DNA from: Entomomonas asaccharolytica
GTDB taxonomy: Bacteria; Pseudomonadota; Gammaproteobacteria; Pseudomonadales; Pseudomonadaceae
Length of the DNA stretch: 64,000 nucleotides
Assembly (NCBI RefSeq): GCF_016653615.1
Contig: NZ_CP067393.1
Location: 2,123,673 to 2,187,672, forward strand
Reading direction: 5' to 3'
How positions within the stretch are numbered: the first letter of the stretch is position 1; each line of letters opens with the position of its first letter. The notes beneath the pieces are model-generated. The model was not told where the DNA came from and did not search any database. It worked only from the letters and a program-made list of their open reading frames with translations. The position numbers and the translations under genes are program-made. Below are positions 55,106 through 64,000 of the stretch, piece by piece.

Positions 55106-55546
55106 TTATTCCTTAAGGACATAGTTATGACCATTCCATCTAAGTACATAAGATGAACCACAAAAAATATCTCTCATTCCTTGAGATATAATGTTCATAA
55201 TACCTATTGATGTACACATATAGCTAACATGAATTTCTTCATCCGAATTATCAAGAACTATACTAAAAGTTAGTATTGGCTGATTACCATTCTCAATATT
55301 ACTCTTTTCACATTCTTTATCACCAAAATCACAAGCAACTGCTGGCATTATGTTACTATAAGAATACTTAATTACATCAGCTAAGTTATTATCATTAACA
55401 TTTACTTGAACTTCTCCATCTAACATTGTTATTTCAGGATTTTGTTCTTTTATTGTATTAGCACTAATTAATATATTAGCTTCTTGTGTATCTGCTAATA
55501 CAAACTGTGTTAGAAATAGAAAAATTAAAATTATAACCCTCATCAT
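55106..55546 (-). CDS. Periplasmic protein, candidate immunity factor of the M23/lysozyme effector
   Basis: 146 residues with a signal peptide (ending FVLADTQ). It starts on the last bases of the effector gene (GCATGATGAGG), so it is translationally coupled to it, as immunity genes usually are. Four Cys (CDFGDKEC, MCTS, FCGSS) could form disulfides. Not a known family to me. Confidence 0.65.
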   Translation of the reverse strand: MMRVIILIFLFLTQFVLADTQEANILISANTIKEQNPEITMLDGEVQVNVNDNNLADVIKYSYSNIMPAVACDFGDKECEKSNIENGNQPILTFSIVLDNSDEEIHVSYMCTSIGIMNIISQGMRDIFCGSSYVLRWNGHNYVLKE

Positions 55547-58500
55547 GCTATCTCCTTAAATCCTTCTCTATAATATATTTGGATATTTTGAGCAATCTCT
55601 CGTTTTGTAATATTACCATCTTTATTTCTATCATGCCCTTGATTCTTTTCATAAGCCTCACTACCTCTAGAATAAGCAATATAATCTAAATTTTGCTTTA
55701 TTAAAGAAGGAGTAAAAATCGCACAGTACACATCTTCTAAAACCCAATCTTTTGTTGGAACACCTACATTTTTTGCTGTCATAACAAAATATTTTTCAAC
55801 ATATTCTAATTGAGCTATCACCCCCATTGTTGCCAACGCTTGAGTAGTAGTACCTAGAGCTATAGCTGTACCTCTCATAAATTGGATTAAACCCGTTGCA
55901 GTCGAACCAGGGTTTTTAATAGCAGAATCAAAGGTTTTAACAGTTTCTAAAGCCATACATGCCATAATAAAATTAGGGTCAATTTGTAAGTCCTTTCCCA
56001 TTTTTATAATTCTTGATCTAAATTGCTCTGCAACTGTATTACCATAACGCTTAATCACTCTTTTCATCCATATGAGTTTCATATCAGTAGATGTAGTTGA
56101 TATATACTCTACAAAAGTAACAGGATGAAAATGATAAACTTCTGTACTATTGGCATGTCCCACTTTCTCCCAAAAAGATAGTTTTAACATACGCTTTGTT
56201 TCTTGATCAAGTAATGATTGACCAAACAGTAATCTAACGCCTGTAATAAACGGAGAAATTAGAATTTTTGTAAAGCATGCAATTAATGAACTAGTATCTA
56301 CTCTCCACTCTGTAGGGTGATAAGCTATAAATTTACACCATTGATCCCGTAAATCTGAATCTTTTAATGCTGTTTGTAATTCGCTTTCATCTATCTTGCC
56401 ATCCTTATTAGTATCTATTTGAGTATGTATATCTTTAAAGATTTGTGGCATTTTATCTAAATCTAAATAGCCATCAGAGTTTGAATTCGTTTCTTTAACT
56501 ACTTGGAATCCTAATTTTGTCCATTCATACTGATTAACCACTTCTGGACTAGTTGCAGTTTTTTGAACACGCCCTGAATGCTTTTCAGCAGCTATTACAT
56601 ACCACTCTTTACCATCAGGGTCTTTTTCTAGGGTAAGTTTATCAATAGCAAATACGTGATCTCGCGTTAAAGTATAACTTGCAGCAGGACTAGCTTGTGG
56701 TGTAGTAGTAGCAGGCTGAGTACCTGTAGCATTTGCTGTGGCAGGTGATTGTGGTATAGGCTTATCAAATAAACCTGTGCCTTTTGGTAATCTTATATAT
56801 TGCTTACCATCAGTTAATTTTAAAGGGTTATTTAGTAAAACATTTACATCTTTTTCATCACTAATAAACACTTCAACATGGACTTGTCGCTTGCTTTTTT
56901 GCTCACCTGTTTGGGTGGGAGTTTCATATAGCCCCATATAGCCTAAAGCATCGCCTGCTTTTATATCAATATCGCACTTAATAACAGAATTAAATTGTTT
57001 AGGCTCTAACTTTTCAATAATAATTGATTTACCTGTGTCTACTGTAGTCCAAAAAACGCTAGGTATTGCAACAGGTTCACCTTTAGCGTAGGAAAATTGT
57101 GCACCAGCAGCAGGTTTACATTCAGCTAATAAAACTGATGGTTTTCCATCTGTACTTTGAATTAATTCAACTTTATCACTTTCATAAGTAAATTTATTGC
57201 TAGCATTAGCGTTAAGTACTGCTATACGATTAACACGTTTTTCTAAATCTGCTTTGCTGGCATAAATTTCTAAGCCACTAGCATTTTGTTGGTCTTTGCT
57301 AGCAGGGCTTACTCCAGCAGTTACTGTACCCTGCCAATAGTTGGGTCTCGTTTTTTCTTTTGGTGGTGTAGGTAATTGCGGTAACGCTTCAACAATATAA
57401 CGGTTATTACCTGAACGAATAGGTACCCATATAACATCACCTACTTGCTTTACTGTAGTAGAACCTTTAGTAACACTACCTGATTTAATAGTGGCTTTAA
57501 GGTCAGTTATATTACCTGTTGTTTTTAAGGTATCAGCATTAATTTCTGCTTCTATAGTTGCACCATCAGAAATGTAGCCTATCGCCTGGCCACCTTCCCC
57601 TCTAAACTTTTCTCTAACATTTAAATTAGTAGCTTTGATAGTAAATATTTGTTTTTGTACTTGTTTCTTCTCTCCTTTTTTAGGCAAATAATCTTCATAA
57701 GCACTAAGATGCATATAAAGGCTATAGAATGTTAGTTTGTAGCTATCTGTGTTTTTCTTAGCCTTATCACCATCAGTATTAGATGGCTGATTATTATTAG
57801 TTGTTTGTGCCGTTGCGGGTTGAGTAGGAGTATTTGGCGTAGCAGCTTGTGGCATATCAAAGAATGGATTTCCTCCACTTTTTAATGGATTACCCTCTTT
57901 ATCTAACAAAGCAATAAAAAATTCTTCTGTAATATTTTCTTGTTGTACTTTAGCGTAATAGTAATCACCATGCAAAGTTTCACTCACATTAATAATATTT
58001 AACCTTGTACCACCTGCATATTTATCATTGTTTGCACCTACTTTGCCATCAGTAACTGAGTATCTATTACGAGAGCCACCTTTTATAGTAATTTGTTGAC
58101 CATTTAATTGTGATGCTGTTTGCTGTACCCTTTGTTGAACTTCCTGCTGCTTTTTAGCTTCTGCTTCTTGTACTTTTTGTGCCTCTGATTTTTTAATTTC
58201 ATATTCATGTTTTATTAAGCAGAAACCTGTACTATAACGGTGTTTAATTGGTTCAGCCAAAGTTTCGCCAGTAACTGAAATCGTTTGCTCAACATACTCA
58301 TGTACATCATTTAGTCGATAGGCAACTACCTTTCCATCAGCAATAGCTCTAATAGGTACATCATTCACACACTGAGGAAATTTCTTATTAGTGAAATGAA
58401 CACCACCATGCCATAATCTATTAGCACTTAATAAATAGTAACCACTGTCTTCATCTGCTAATAAACCATAAAGCTCATCTGCCGTATATTCTTTACCATC

Positions 58501-59025
58501 AAGTTGAGCAACTGGAAATTTAAGACTACTATTTATAGCTGTATTTTTTTTCTCATTTCCATTACCAGTATTGTTAGGATCTATCAATCCTGAAATGTCA
58601 TAAGTTGCAGGATCTACAGGCGTACCTGATAAAGGAGCACCTGCTGTCCCCCCAGTTCTAATTTCAAAATGTAAATGGTTACCTGTACTACCACCTGTAG
58701 TTCCAACAGGTCCTACACTACTATTTTTTGTAACATGGGTTCCCTTTGCCAATGGAGACCTTGTTTGCATATGAGCATACAATGTATGTACTATACTTCC
58801 ATTATTATGATGTTCTAATACTATATAATTACCATAACCATTTCTATCAAACCCCAGATGAATAACTTCTCCATCTGCAGCTGCAGGAATAGGGGTTCCC
58901 GCTGGAGCAGGCCAATCATCTCCCTTATGAGGTCTTACACCTCTTGTTCCCAGTGGGTCATTCCTAGCTACTGAAAAACGACTTCCTCTTCTGAAAGGTG
59001 TCCCTGGATTATAGTATGTAGCCAT
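55543..59025 (-). CDS. VgrG-linked M23 peptidase plus lysozyme-fold effector with EF-hands
   Basis: 1160 residues, no signal peptide. An N-terminal M23 domain has His33/Asp37 (HKGDD), His85 (LYAHM) and His117/His119 (HLHFE), all metal-site residues. A second degenerate M23-like region lies near 215-290 and 440. A charged linker, an SH3-like KATNLNVREKFRG stretch and proline-rich linkers follow. Two EF-hands (Asp871 DTNKDGKIDESEL and Asp1132 DRNKDGNITKREI) flank a lysozyme/SLT-like domain with Glu1027 in MALETVKTFDSAIKN. It likely cuts peptidoglycan crosslinks and glycan in target cells. Confidence 0.82.
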   Translation of the reverse strand: MATYYNPGTPFRRGSRFSVARNDPLGTRGVRPHKGDDWPAPAGTPIPAAADGEVIHLGFDRNGYGNYIVLEHHNNGSIVHTLYAHMQTRSPLAKGTHVTKNSSVGPVGTTGGSTGNHLHFEIRTGGTAGAPLSGTPVDPATYDISGLIDPNNTGNGNEKKNTAINSSLKFPVAQLDGKEYTADELYGLLADEDSGYYLLSANRLWHGGVHFTNKKFPQCVNDVPIRAIADGKVVAYRLNDVHEYVEQTISVTGETLAEPIKHRYSTGFCLIKHEYEIKKSEAQKVQEAEAKKQQEVQQRVQQTASQLNGQQITIKGGSRNRYSVTDGKVGANNDKYAGGTRLNIINVSETLHGDYYYAKVQQENITEEFFIALLDKEGNPLKSGGNPFFDMPQAATPNTPTQPATAQTTNNNQPSNTDGDKAKKNTDSYKLTFYSLYMHLSAYEDYLPKKGEKKQVQKQIFTIKATNLNVREKFRGEGGQAIGYISDGATIEAEINADTLKTTGNITDLKATIKSGSVTKGSTTVKQVGDVIWVPIRSGNNRYIVEALPQLPTPPKEKTRPNYWQGTVTAGVSPASKDQQNASGLEIYASKADLEKRVNRIAVLNANASNKFTYESDKVELIQSTDGKPSVLLAECKPAAGAQFSYAKGEPVAIPSVFWTTVDTGKSIIIEKLEPKQFNSVIKCDIDIKAGDALGYMGLYETPTQTGEQKSKRQVHVEVFISDEKDVNVLLNNPLKLTDGKQYIRLPKGTGLFDKPIPQSPATANATGTQPATTTPQASPAASYTLTRDHVFAIDKLTLEKDPDGKEWYVIAAEKHSGRVQKTATSPEVVNQYEWTKLGFQVVKETNSNSDGYLDLDKMPQIFKDIHTQIDTNKDGKIDESELQTALKDSDLRDQWCKFIAYHPTEWRVDTSSLIACFTKILISPFITGVRLLFGQSLLDQETKRMLKLSFWEKVGHANSTEVYHFHPVTFVEYISTTSTDMKLIWMKRVIKRYGNTVAEQFRSRIIKMGKDLQIDPNFIMACMALETVKTFDSAIKNPGSTATGLIQFMRGTAIALGTTTQALATMGVIAQLEYVEKYFVMTAKNVGVPTKDWVLEDVYCAIFTPSLIKQNLDYIAYSRGSEAYEKNQGHDRNKDGNITKREIAQNIQIYYREGFKEIA

Positions 59026-59107
59026 AATTACTTCCTTCCTTAAGTACTAAATCTTAAATTTTCCTATTTAATTTCTATAACAAAAATCTTGCTTAATTTG
59101 TTCTCAG

Positions 59108-59578
59108 TTATTCATCATAAAAATCACAAAATAAAATAGATTTTTTGTGGTCATTCTGATTAGGTATTAAAGAGGGATATTTAGGAGATTTAACATTTGG
59201 GTCAAAATTTATAATTTCCATATAATTACTTAATTGTTTCTTAACTGTTTCAACATCATCTTTAAAATAAATTGCATAAATTGACATATTATGAGGTATG
59301 GATACTTTTTCTACAGCTAAACCATAATAAGTATCGTCAATACAATAAGTGGCTAGTGAATCTAACTCACATGGTCTCAGTTTTCTTTCTATAAAATAGG
59401 GTGTTCTAGATAGATTAACCTCTTGACTATATTGATCAAAATAAATACCTTTTAACTTTCCCATTTGATCACAATGTAATAATCCCTCAAATTGTTCTTC
59501 CAAGGTAGTAGCAGAACTATTAATAACCCAAAAAACAAAAGTTAAACTTATTACTATTTTAGAAAAAAAGTTAGCCAT
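59108..59578 (-). CDS. Periplasmic protein between VgrG and effector
   Basis: 156 residues with a signal peptide (about 1-23). Four Cys in LLHCDQ, RPCELD, TYCIDD and LFCDFYD. AGGAGGTAAAA precedes the ATG. Adaptors at this place are usually cytoplasmic, so the signal peptide points to immunity rather than to a loading chaperone; this is inference. Confidence 0.6.
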   Translation of the reverse strand: MANFFSKIVISLTFVFWVINSSATTLEEQFEGLLHCDQMGKLKGIYFDQYSQEVNLSRTPYFIERKLRPCELDSLATYCIDDTYYGLAVEKVSIPHNMSIYAIYFKDDVETVKKQLSNYMEIINFDPNVKSPKYPSLIPNQNDHKKSILFCDFYDE

Positions 59579-59598
59579 TTTTACCTCCTATTTAATAA

Positions 59599-61701
59599 CT
59601 ACTCAGAAAACAATACAAACCCTTTCCAAATTGGTGGGGTATCTGTCTCTTCAACTGCTGCCTCTTTAGCAAAAGGCAATAATGGATTTGCAGGTGTACC
59701 TACCATGGGAGCACCACCTGTAAATTGTGGTGTTGTCATCCATATACCTGCTGGGTTTAACACTATATGTTGGCCACCTGCTTTCAGTGTTAGAGATAAA
59801 CCGCCATCCACTACACATTGCTCACCTGCCTTAAGATGAATTTCCATACCTGCTTCAGAAGTATAGATGGTACCGACACTGGTATGCTCTTCTTGAGCCA
59901 CTGTCTTATGATCGTTCATTAGTATCTGTGTTTTACGATCCAATTCTGTTAAGTGATGTTCTTCACTTTCATTCTTGGTATATCTGTTTTTAACGATAGT
60001 CTCACTGTGTTCATTTTGCACTTGTAAATGGCTATTATTTCTAACTTCTATGGTGTGGTTGTTTTTGGTCAATTGGTCGAAGTCTTTTTGGGCTTGTATA
60101 AAGATTTGTTCTTCATCTGCCTTATCTTCAATTCTAAATTCATTGGAGCCTACACCACCTTTCGAGGAGGAGGTTTTGAATACTGATCTGGTTTTGTTCG
60201 CTGGTAAATCATAAGGAACTTTGTTGACTCCATTATGAATAGCACCTACAACTATAGGGAAATCTGGATCACCTTCTTCATATTCTACAAGTACCTCCAT
60301 GCCTACTCGAGGAATTACCACAGCACCATAGCCATCATGTGCCCAATTAGAAGCCACTCTTACCCAATGACTTGAATTTTCATCATAATTACCTTCTCTA
60401 TCCCAATGACATTGAATTTTTATTCTGCCATATTCATCACAGTAAATTTCTTCACCTGCCGCACCTGTTACTATGGCCGTTTGTGCGCCTAGCACTTTAG
60501 GTTTCGGATGCAGCTTTTGTGGTCTATAAGGTACATCTTGGGGAGTTAATACTGCTACATTTCGATAACCCTGCGAGAAGTCCTCTAAAGGAAATTGCAA
60601 TTGCGAAGAAACAGGGTAATTAAAATATTTATGGAGCTGGCTTGTTGCCATAGTACTATTAGCTGATGTTGTATCACCAAAAGCTTCCAGTACCGCAGGT
60701 TGTTTGCCTGCATGTCTAATTTGATTGATTAGCCAAGGTTGTTCTGTATCAGGTAGAGGGTGGTTATCTACAGTAATGTAGAGTCCTGCATGCAGCCCTA
60801 TTACATCACCATAGGCTTCGGCAAGGATTTGACTTGCTCTTAGTCGTTCTATTTCTACTTTGGCTAGATGGTCTGCTCTAGCTTTGTCCATATGACGACT
60901 AGGATAATCATAACTTTCTAAACTTGGTTCTATCGCTTCATTGGCTTTAGCACTTTGAGTACCTGCAAAATTGCCTTCTGGAATTTTCATGTTTTGGAAG
61001 TTGTAGTTACGCCATGAGGCTTCGGTGGTGCAGCTAGATAGCCCTATATCAAAACGTTTAAGCACTCTTTCATCGGCTACAAAGCCTGTATCACTAATAT
61101 ATTTAATAGCTTGAGCTAAGGTAGGAAAGAAGGGATTTGCGTCAGCAAAGGTGAGTTTGTGCTGTTCTTGACTATGTTCAAAGTAATAAAAAATACCCTC
61201 ACTTTCCGCTAAGTGGTTGATAAATTGATAGTCTGTTTGGTCGTATTGAGTGCAGTATTCTCTGATTGGGTAGGTGTCTTTAAGTTTGAATTCAAATTGA
61301 GCACCTTCTTGCATTCCATATTCAGTAAGAATTGCTGAGATAATTTCAGGTACTGTTTTATCACGGAATACCCGTTGATTAGTACGTTTTTTAAGATGGG
61401 TTAAGGTAGGCGTTAGGATAACTTTGTAGGTGGCATAGTGTTGCCCTACTGCGCCGCGCTTAACCGATTGGATTACACCATTGATTCCTTCTGATTTGTC
61501 TGGATTAAAGGCTAGAAAAGCAGGTTTACTAAGCAGTTGGGTAATATCAAAACGGATATGGTTACAAACTAAGGTAATTTCAAAGGCATAATCGCTAGAA
61601 ATAGCTTCTATTCCTTCGAAAGCTAGCACTTGTAGCTTGGCATTACTTTCTACGCCTTCAACATCTAAGCTAAAATGCGTGCTATTAGCTGAGTCAAACA
61701 T
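59599..61701 (-). CDS. vgrG: Type VI secretion VgrG spike protein
   Basis: 700 residues. Gp27-like N-terminal domains (FEITLVCNH, VPEIISAILTEYG, YCTQYDQTDYQF, LAESEGIFYYFEH), an OB-fold (IYCDEYGRIKIQCHWDREG, SHWVRVASNWA, GMEVLVEYEEGDPDFPIVVG) and a DUF2345-like beta-prism tail (SLTLKAGGQHIVLNPAGIWM). No other T6SS core gene is in the window, so this is an orphan VgrG island. The tail ends without an attached effector domain; the effector is the separate gene downstream. Confidence 0.96.
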   Translation of the reverse strand: MFDSANSTHFSLDVEGVESNAKLQVLAFEGIEAISSDYAFEITLVCNHIRFDITQLLSKPAFLAFNPDKSEGINGVIQSVKRGAVGQHYATYKVILTPTLTHLKKRTNQRVFRDKTVPEIISAILTEYGMQEGAQFEFKLKDTYPIREYCTQYDQTDYQFINHLAESEGIFYYFEHSQEQHKLTFADANPFFPTLAQAIKYISDTGFVADERVLKRFDIGLSSCTTEASWRNYNFQNMKIPEGNFAGTQSAKANEAIEPSLESYDYPSRHMDKARADHLAKVEIERLRASQILAEAYGDVIGLHAGLYITVDNHPLPDTEQPWLINQIRHAGKQPAVLEAFGDTTSANSTMATSQLHKYFNYPVSSQLQFPLEDFSQGYRNVAVLTPQDVPYRPQKLHPKPKVLGAQTAIVTGAAGEEIYCDEYGRIKIQCHWDREGNYDENSSHWVRVASNWAHDGYGAVVIPRVGMEVLVEYEEGDPDFPIVVGAIHNGVNKVPYDLPANKTRSVFKTSSSKGGVGSNEFRIEDKADEEQIFIQAQKDFDQLTKNNHTIEVRNNSHLQVQNEHSETIVKNRYTKNESEEHHLTELDRKTQILMNDHKTVAQEEHTSVGTIYTSEAGMEIHLKAGEQCVVDGGLSLTLKAGGQHIVLNPAGIWMTTPQFTGGAPMVGTPANPLLPFAKEAAVEETDTPPIWKGFVLFSE

Positions 61702-61858
61702 AAATACTCCATTATATCTCTTAATCCCTAGGTACTACTCAACCCTAAAGTAAATCACTTAAATAATATTTTTGAATACTAGTATTAGTTTTACTTATCT
61801 GCAAGTTAATTTTATTATAATATGGTGATGATTATCACTTTTTTAGATTAATTAAAGC

Positions 61859-63082
61859 TTAATTTGATTGTACAGCAGGGTAATAATACAGCGAATGACC
61901 TACGGCTTCTTCGCCTGGATCGATAATTTCAAATGAGATATAAATTGGAGTCTGTGGGGGCATTTTATTTTTCTTTAAGGTTTCGTGAGATAAGTATTCA
62001 TCAGGTGAAAAACGACGACTAGCCACTATCTGCCCATTTAAATCAGTAAAACGTAACTCTATTACTGGGAATGGTTGGAAAACGGTTAAATCATTACGAA
62101 TAATCGCATCAACATTTAGCACCCCGTCATGTTGTGGATTGCTTCTTACCAATAGCTGACTGGTGATAATTTTTTGCACATCTACTAAATCAGGTATATC
62201 ACACCACAAATAACTACAGACTTGCTCAGCCCAAGCTCTATTAGCTTCTATTTTTGACATTTCAGGGGCTGCATAGCGTAAATACTGCCCCAATAATACC
62301 AACACTGCCAGTAAAGTTAATATAGTCCATAATAGGGTATGTTTATTGACTATTTTCGACTTAGATTGACTAGGTATTGAAAAATCCACATCTGATACTT
62401 TTTTAAGGCGATTACCATAAATATCAGTGGCTACACCATCTTCTATAATTAGCTGATGTTTTTCATCAAGGGCGGATGACTCCTCCTCAAGCACTAATGC
62501 TTGCTGAGAATTAACCGTCTCCAACGATGAAGCATTAATATTAGTTAATACCGTGGTAATATCTTTACTTTGTTTAGCAATTAATTCTGCATCATCTAAT
62601 TGTAATAACTCATCAAAATCAATCTTATCCAGAGCCGCAACAATATCAGCATCAATATATGTTTTATTGGTGGACACTTCCTCAGCAGTAAATAAACTTT
62701 GTTGGGTGGCTAGCTCTTCACTAGCAAAATTAAATTCACTAGCTTCTACCGCTGATTCATTAACCGATTTAAAATCCACAGAAAAAGTAGTCAATGTATC
62801 AACTACTTTATTCCAATAATCATCAGCATGATCTGTTTTAGCTTGTTGTGTTTTTTCTGGTTGAGATGCTTTTTGTTGATGATTGGTAGAAGCTTGCTCA
62901 ATGGTTGACTCAACAGGCTCTGTGACAGATCTTAAGGTTTGATAAACAATATAATCATTGCCATTAAAGACATGCTTACAGAATCCGCAACGCAATGCTC
63001 CGCCCGCAGCAGAGAGCAAATCATCCGTGACGAAGAAGCGCACCTTACAACTAGGGCATTCAATAATATACTTATCAGTCAT
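61859..63082 (-). CDS. Zinc-ribbon DUF3426 protein
   Basis: 407 residues: an N-terminal MJ0042-type zinc ribbon (CPSCKVRF and CGFCKHVF), a long Gln/Ser/Thr-rich acidic linker (about 50-225), one membrane segment (about 248-266), and a C-terminal DUF3426 beta domain (RSNPQHDGVLNVDAIIRNDL, PFPVIELRFTDLNGQ). The family is typical of Pseudomonas and beta-proteobacteria; function unknown. Confidence 0.9.
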   Translation of the reverse strand: MTDKYIIECPSCKVRFFVTDDLLSAAGGALRCGFCKHVFNGNDYIVYQTLRSVTEPVESTIEQASTNHQQKASQPEKTQQAKTDHADDYWNKVVDTLTTFSVDFKSVNESAVEASEFNFASEELATQQSLFTAEEVSTNKTYIDADIVAALDKIDFDELLQLDDAELIAKQSKDITTVLTNINASSLETVNSQQALVLEEESSALDEKHQLIIEDGVATDIYGNRLKKVSDVDFSIPSQSKSKIVNKHTLLWTILTLLAVLVLLGQYLRYAAPEMSKIEANRAWAEQVCSYLWCDIPDLVDVQKIITSQLLVRSNPQHDGVLNVDAIIRNDLTVFQPFPVIELRFTDLNGQIVASRRFSPDEYLSHETLKKNKMPPQTPIYISFEIIDPGEEAVGHSLYYYPAVQSN

Positions 63083-63238
63083 TGCGTATTAGTTCTGGTT
63101 ACAAGCTCGACATTTTAACGACTTATTCATTAAAAAGAAATGCTGTTACCACAACCCATTAAGAAAAATTAGTGTTAACTGAAAGATACAGGTAAAATAC
63201 TGCTTTTTTCTTGTCAGTAGTATTAGGTAGCAACTTCC

Positions 63239-64000
63239 ATGACCACACTTTCAGTCAATCAAAACAAACTACAAAAACGCCTGCGTCGCTTAGTAGGTGA
63301 AGCTGTGGCTGACTATAATATGATTGAGCAAGGTGATAAAATTATGGTCTGCCTTTCAGGGGGCAAAGACAGTTATACCCTACTGGATATTCTACTATAC
63401 CTGCAAAAAGTAGCGCCCATTCAATTTAGCCTAGTTGCTGTTAATTTAGACCAAAAACAACCCGGCTTTCCAGAACATATATTGCCTGCTTACTTAAGCT
63501 CGATAGGTGTTGACTACCATATTATTGAAAAAGACACCTACTCAATTGTTAAAGAAAAAATTCCTGAGGGAAAAACCACCTGCTCACTTTGCTCACGCTT
63601 AAGACGCGGCGCACTTTATACCTATGCCGATGAAATTGGCGCCAATAAAATAGCCCTTGGTCATCATCGTGATGACATTGTAGAAACTTTTTTCCTTAAC
63701 CTATTCTACGGTGGTACTTTAAAAGCAATGCCGCCTAAACTATTAGCAGATGACAAGCGTAATATTGTAATCAGACCGCTAGCCTACTGCATGGAAAAAG
63801 ATATTGAAAGCTATGCAGCTCTTAAAGAATTCCCTATTATTCCTTGCAATCTATGTGGCTCTCAAGACAATCTACAACGCCAAGTAGTAAAAGAAATGCT
63901 AAATAAATGGGAGAAAGACCATCCAGGCCGTGTTGAAATCATGTTTCGTGCATTAAAAAATGTTGTACCTTCCCAACTGGCTGATACAAAACTCTTTAAC
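63239..64000 (+). CDS. ttcA: tRNA 2-thiocytidine(32) synthetase TtcA, 3' end outside window
   Basis: 254 codons from ATG 63239 are visible and the frame is still open at the window edge. The ATP-binding PP-loop SGGKDS is at residues 40-45, and Cys115/Cys118 (CSLC) with Cys203/Cys206 (CNLC) match the TtcA 4Fe-4S and catalytic cysteines (E. coli Cys122, 125 and 222). It thiolates C32 of several tRNAs. The gene is intact as far as seen. Confidence 0.97.
   Translation, partial: MTTLSVNQNKLQKRLRRLVGEAVADYNMIEQGDKIMVCLSGGKDSYTLLDILLYLQKVAPIQFSLVAVNLDQKQPGFPEHILPAYLSSIGVDYHIIEKDTYSIVKEKIPEGKTTCSLCSRLRRGALYTYADEIGANKIALGHHRDDIVETFFLNLFYGGTLKAMPPKLLADDKRNIVIRPLAYCMEKDIESYAALKEFPIIPCNLCGSQDNLQRQVVKEMLNKWEKDHPGRVEIMFRALKNVVPSQLADTKLFN

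Noticed and set aside
1-64000. CRISPR arrays, rRNA and tRNA genes
   Set aside because: No regularly spaced repeats, rRNA-like sequence or cloverleaf sequences were seen.

Overview
The window is AT-rich, gene-dense DNA from a gammaproteobacterium of the Pseudomonas lineage. Evidence is the secA-argJ-Nudix/TMP-synthase gene order, DUF2388 (a Pseudomonas-type periplasmic family), the DUF3426 zinc-ribbon protein, acnA, gshA and ttcA. The strong AT bias, low-complexity AT intergenic regions and several fresh nonsense mutations point to a host-associated relative such as the insect symbiont genus Entomomonas; that name is an inference, not something read directly.

Layout. 1-2.5 kb: a partial DUF262 protein, then a structured RNA leader that I read as a C4-antisense-like element in front of a small ORF, and a secreted protein with DUF5648-like repeats. 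2.8-8.3 kb: LOG-family hydrolase, aconitase A, a DUF2388 pseudogene and small secreted proteins, two of them tandem paralogues. 8.4-27.4 kb: a scattered, rearranged prophage. A podovirus head module (connector plus scaffold, no capsid gene) lies at 8.4-11.5 kb, an early region (lambda-P-like and DnaT/O-like replication genes, a Mor-like regulator, an S24 repressor, repeated TAGGTA operators) at 17.9-22.6 kb, and a lysis region (Com, holin, putative lytic/structural protein, DUF1353, Rz/Rz1) at 24.2-27.4 kb. Between these pieces sits bacterial cargo: three YwqK/MORN_2 paralogues around a tandem pilin-like protein and a polytopic membrane protein, a YceK-type lipoprotein, a Sel1-repeat protein and an Asn/Tyr-rich secreted protein.

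27.4-36.1 kb: DUF4272 protein, GshA, DUF2388 protein, PaiB-like protein, a ZnuD-like TonB receptor under two Zur boxes but broken by an in-frame TAA, and a catalase-like peroxidase/cytochrome b561 pair. 36.2-46.8 kb: a truncated kinase pseudogene, a probable papain-fold effector with a lipoprotein partner preceded by a second C4-like RNA, an isochorismatase/HxlR pair, an MBL hydrolase, an M48 protease, asparaginase and an ABM monooxygenase. 46.8-53.4 kb: a hairpin repeat element, then the conserved chromosomal block Nudix/TMP synthase, ArgJ, SecA, YqhA. 53.4-61.7 kb: an orphan type VI secretion island with VgrG, a 1160-residue M23 plus lysozyme-fold effector with two EF-hands, and several periplasmic proteins that are candidate immunity factors, one of them a pseudogene. 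61.9-64 kb: DUF3426 zinc-ribbon protein and the 5' part of ttcA.

Themes: two homologous structured leader RNAs 38 kb apart; two candidate effector/immunity loci; at least four decayed genes, of which three carry single in-frame stops inside otherwise intact reading frames; and a prophage whose repressor and replication genes are no longer divergent.
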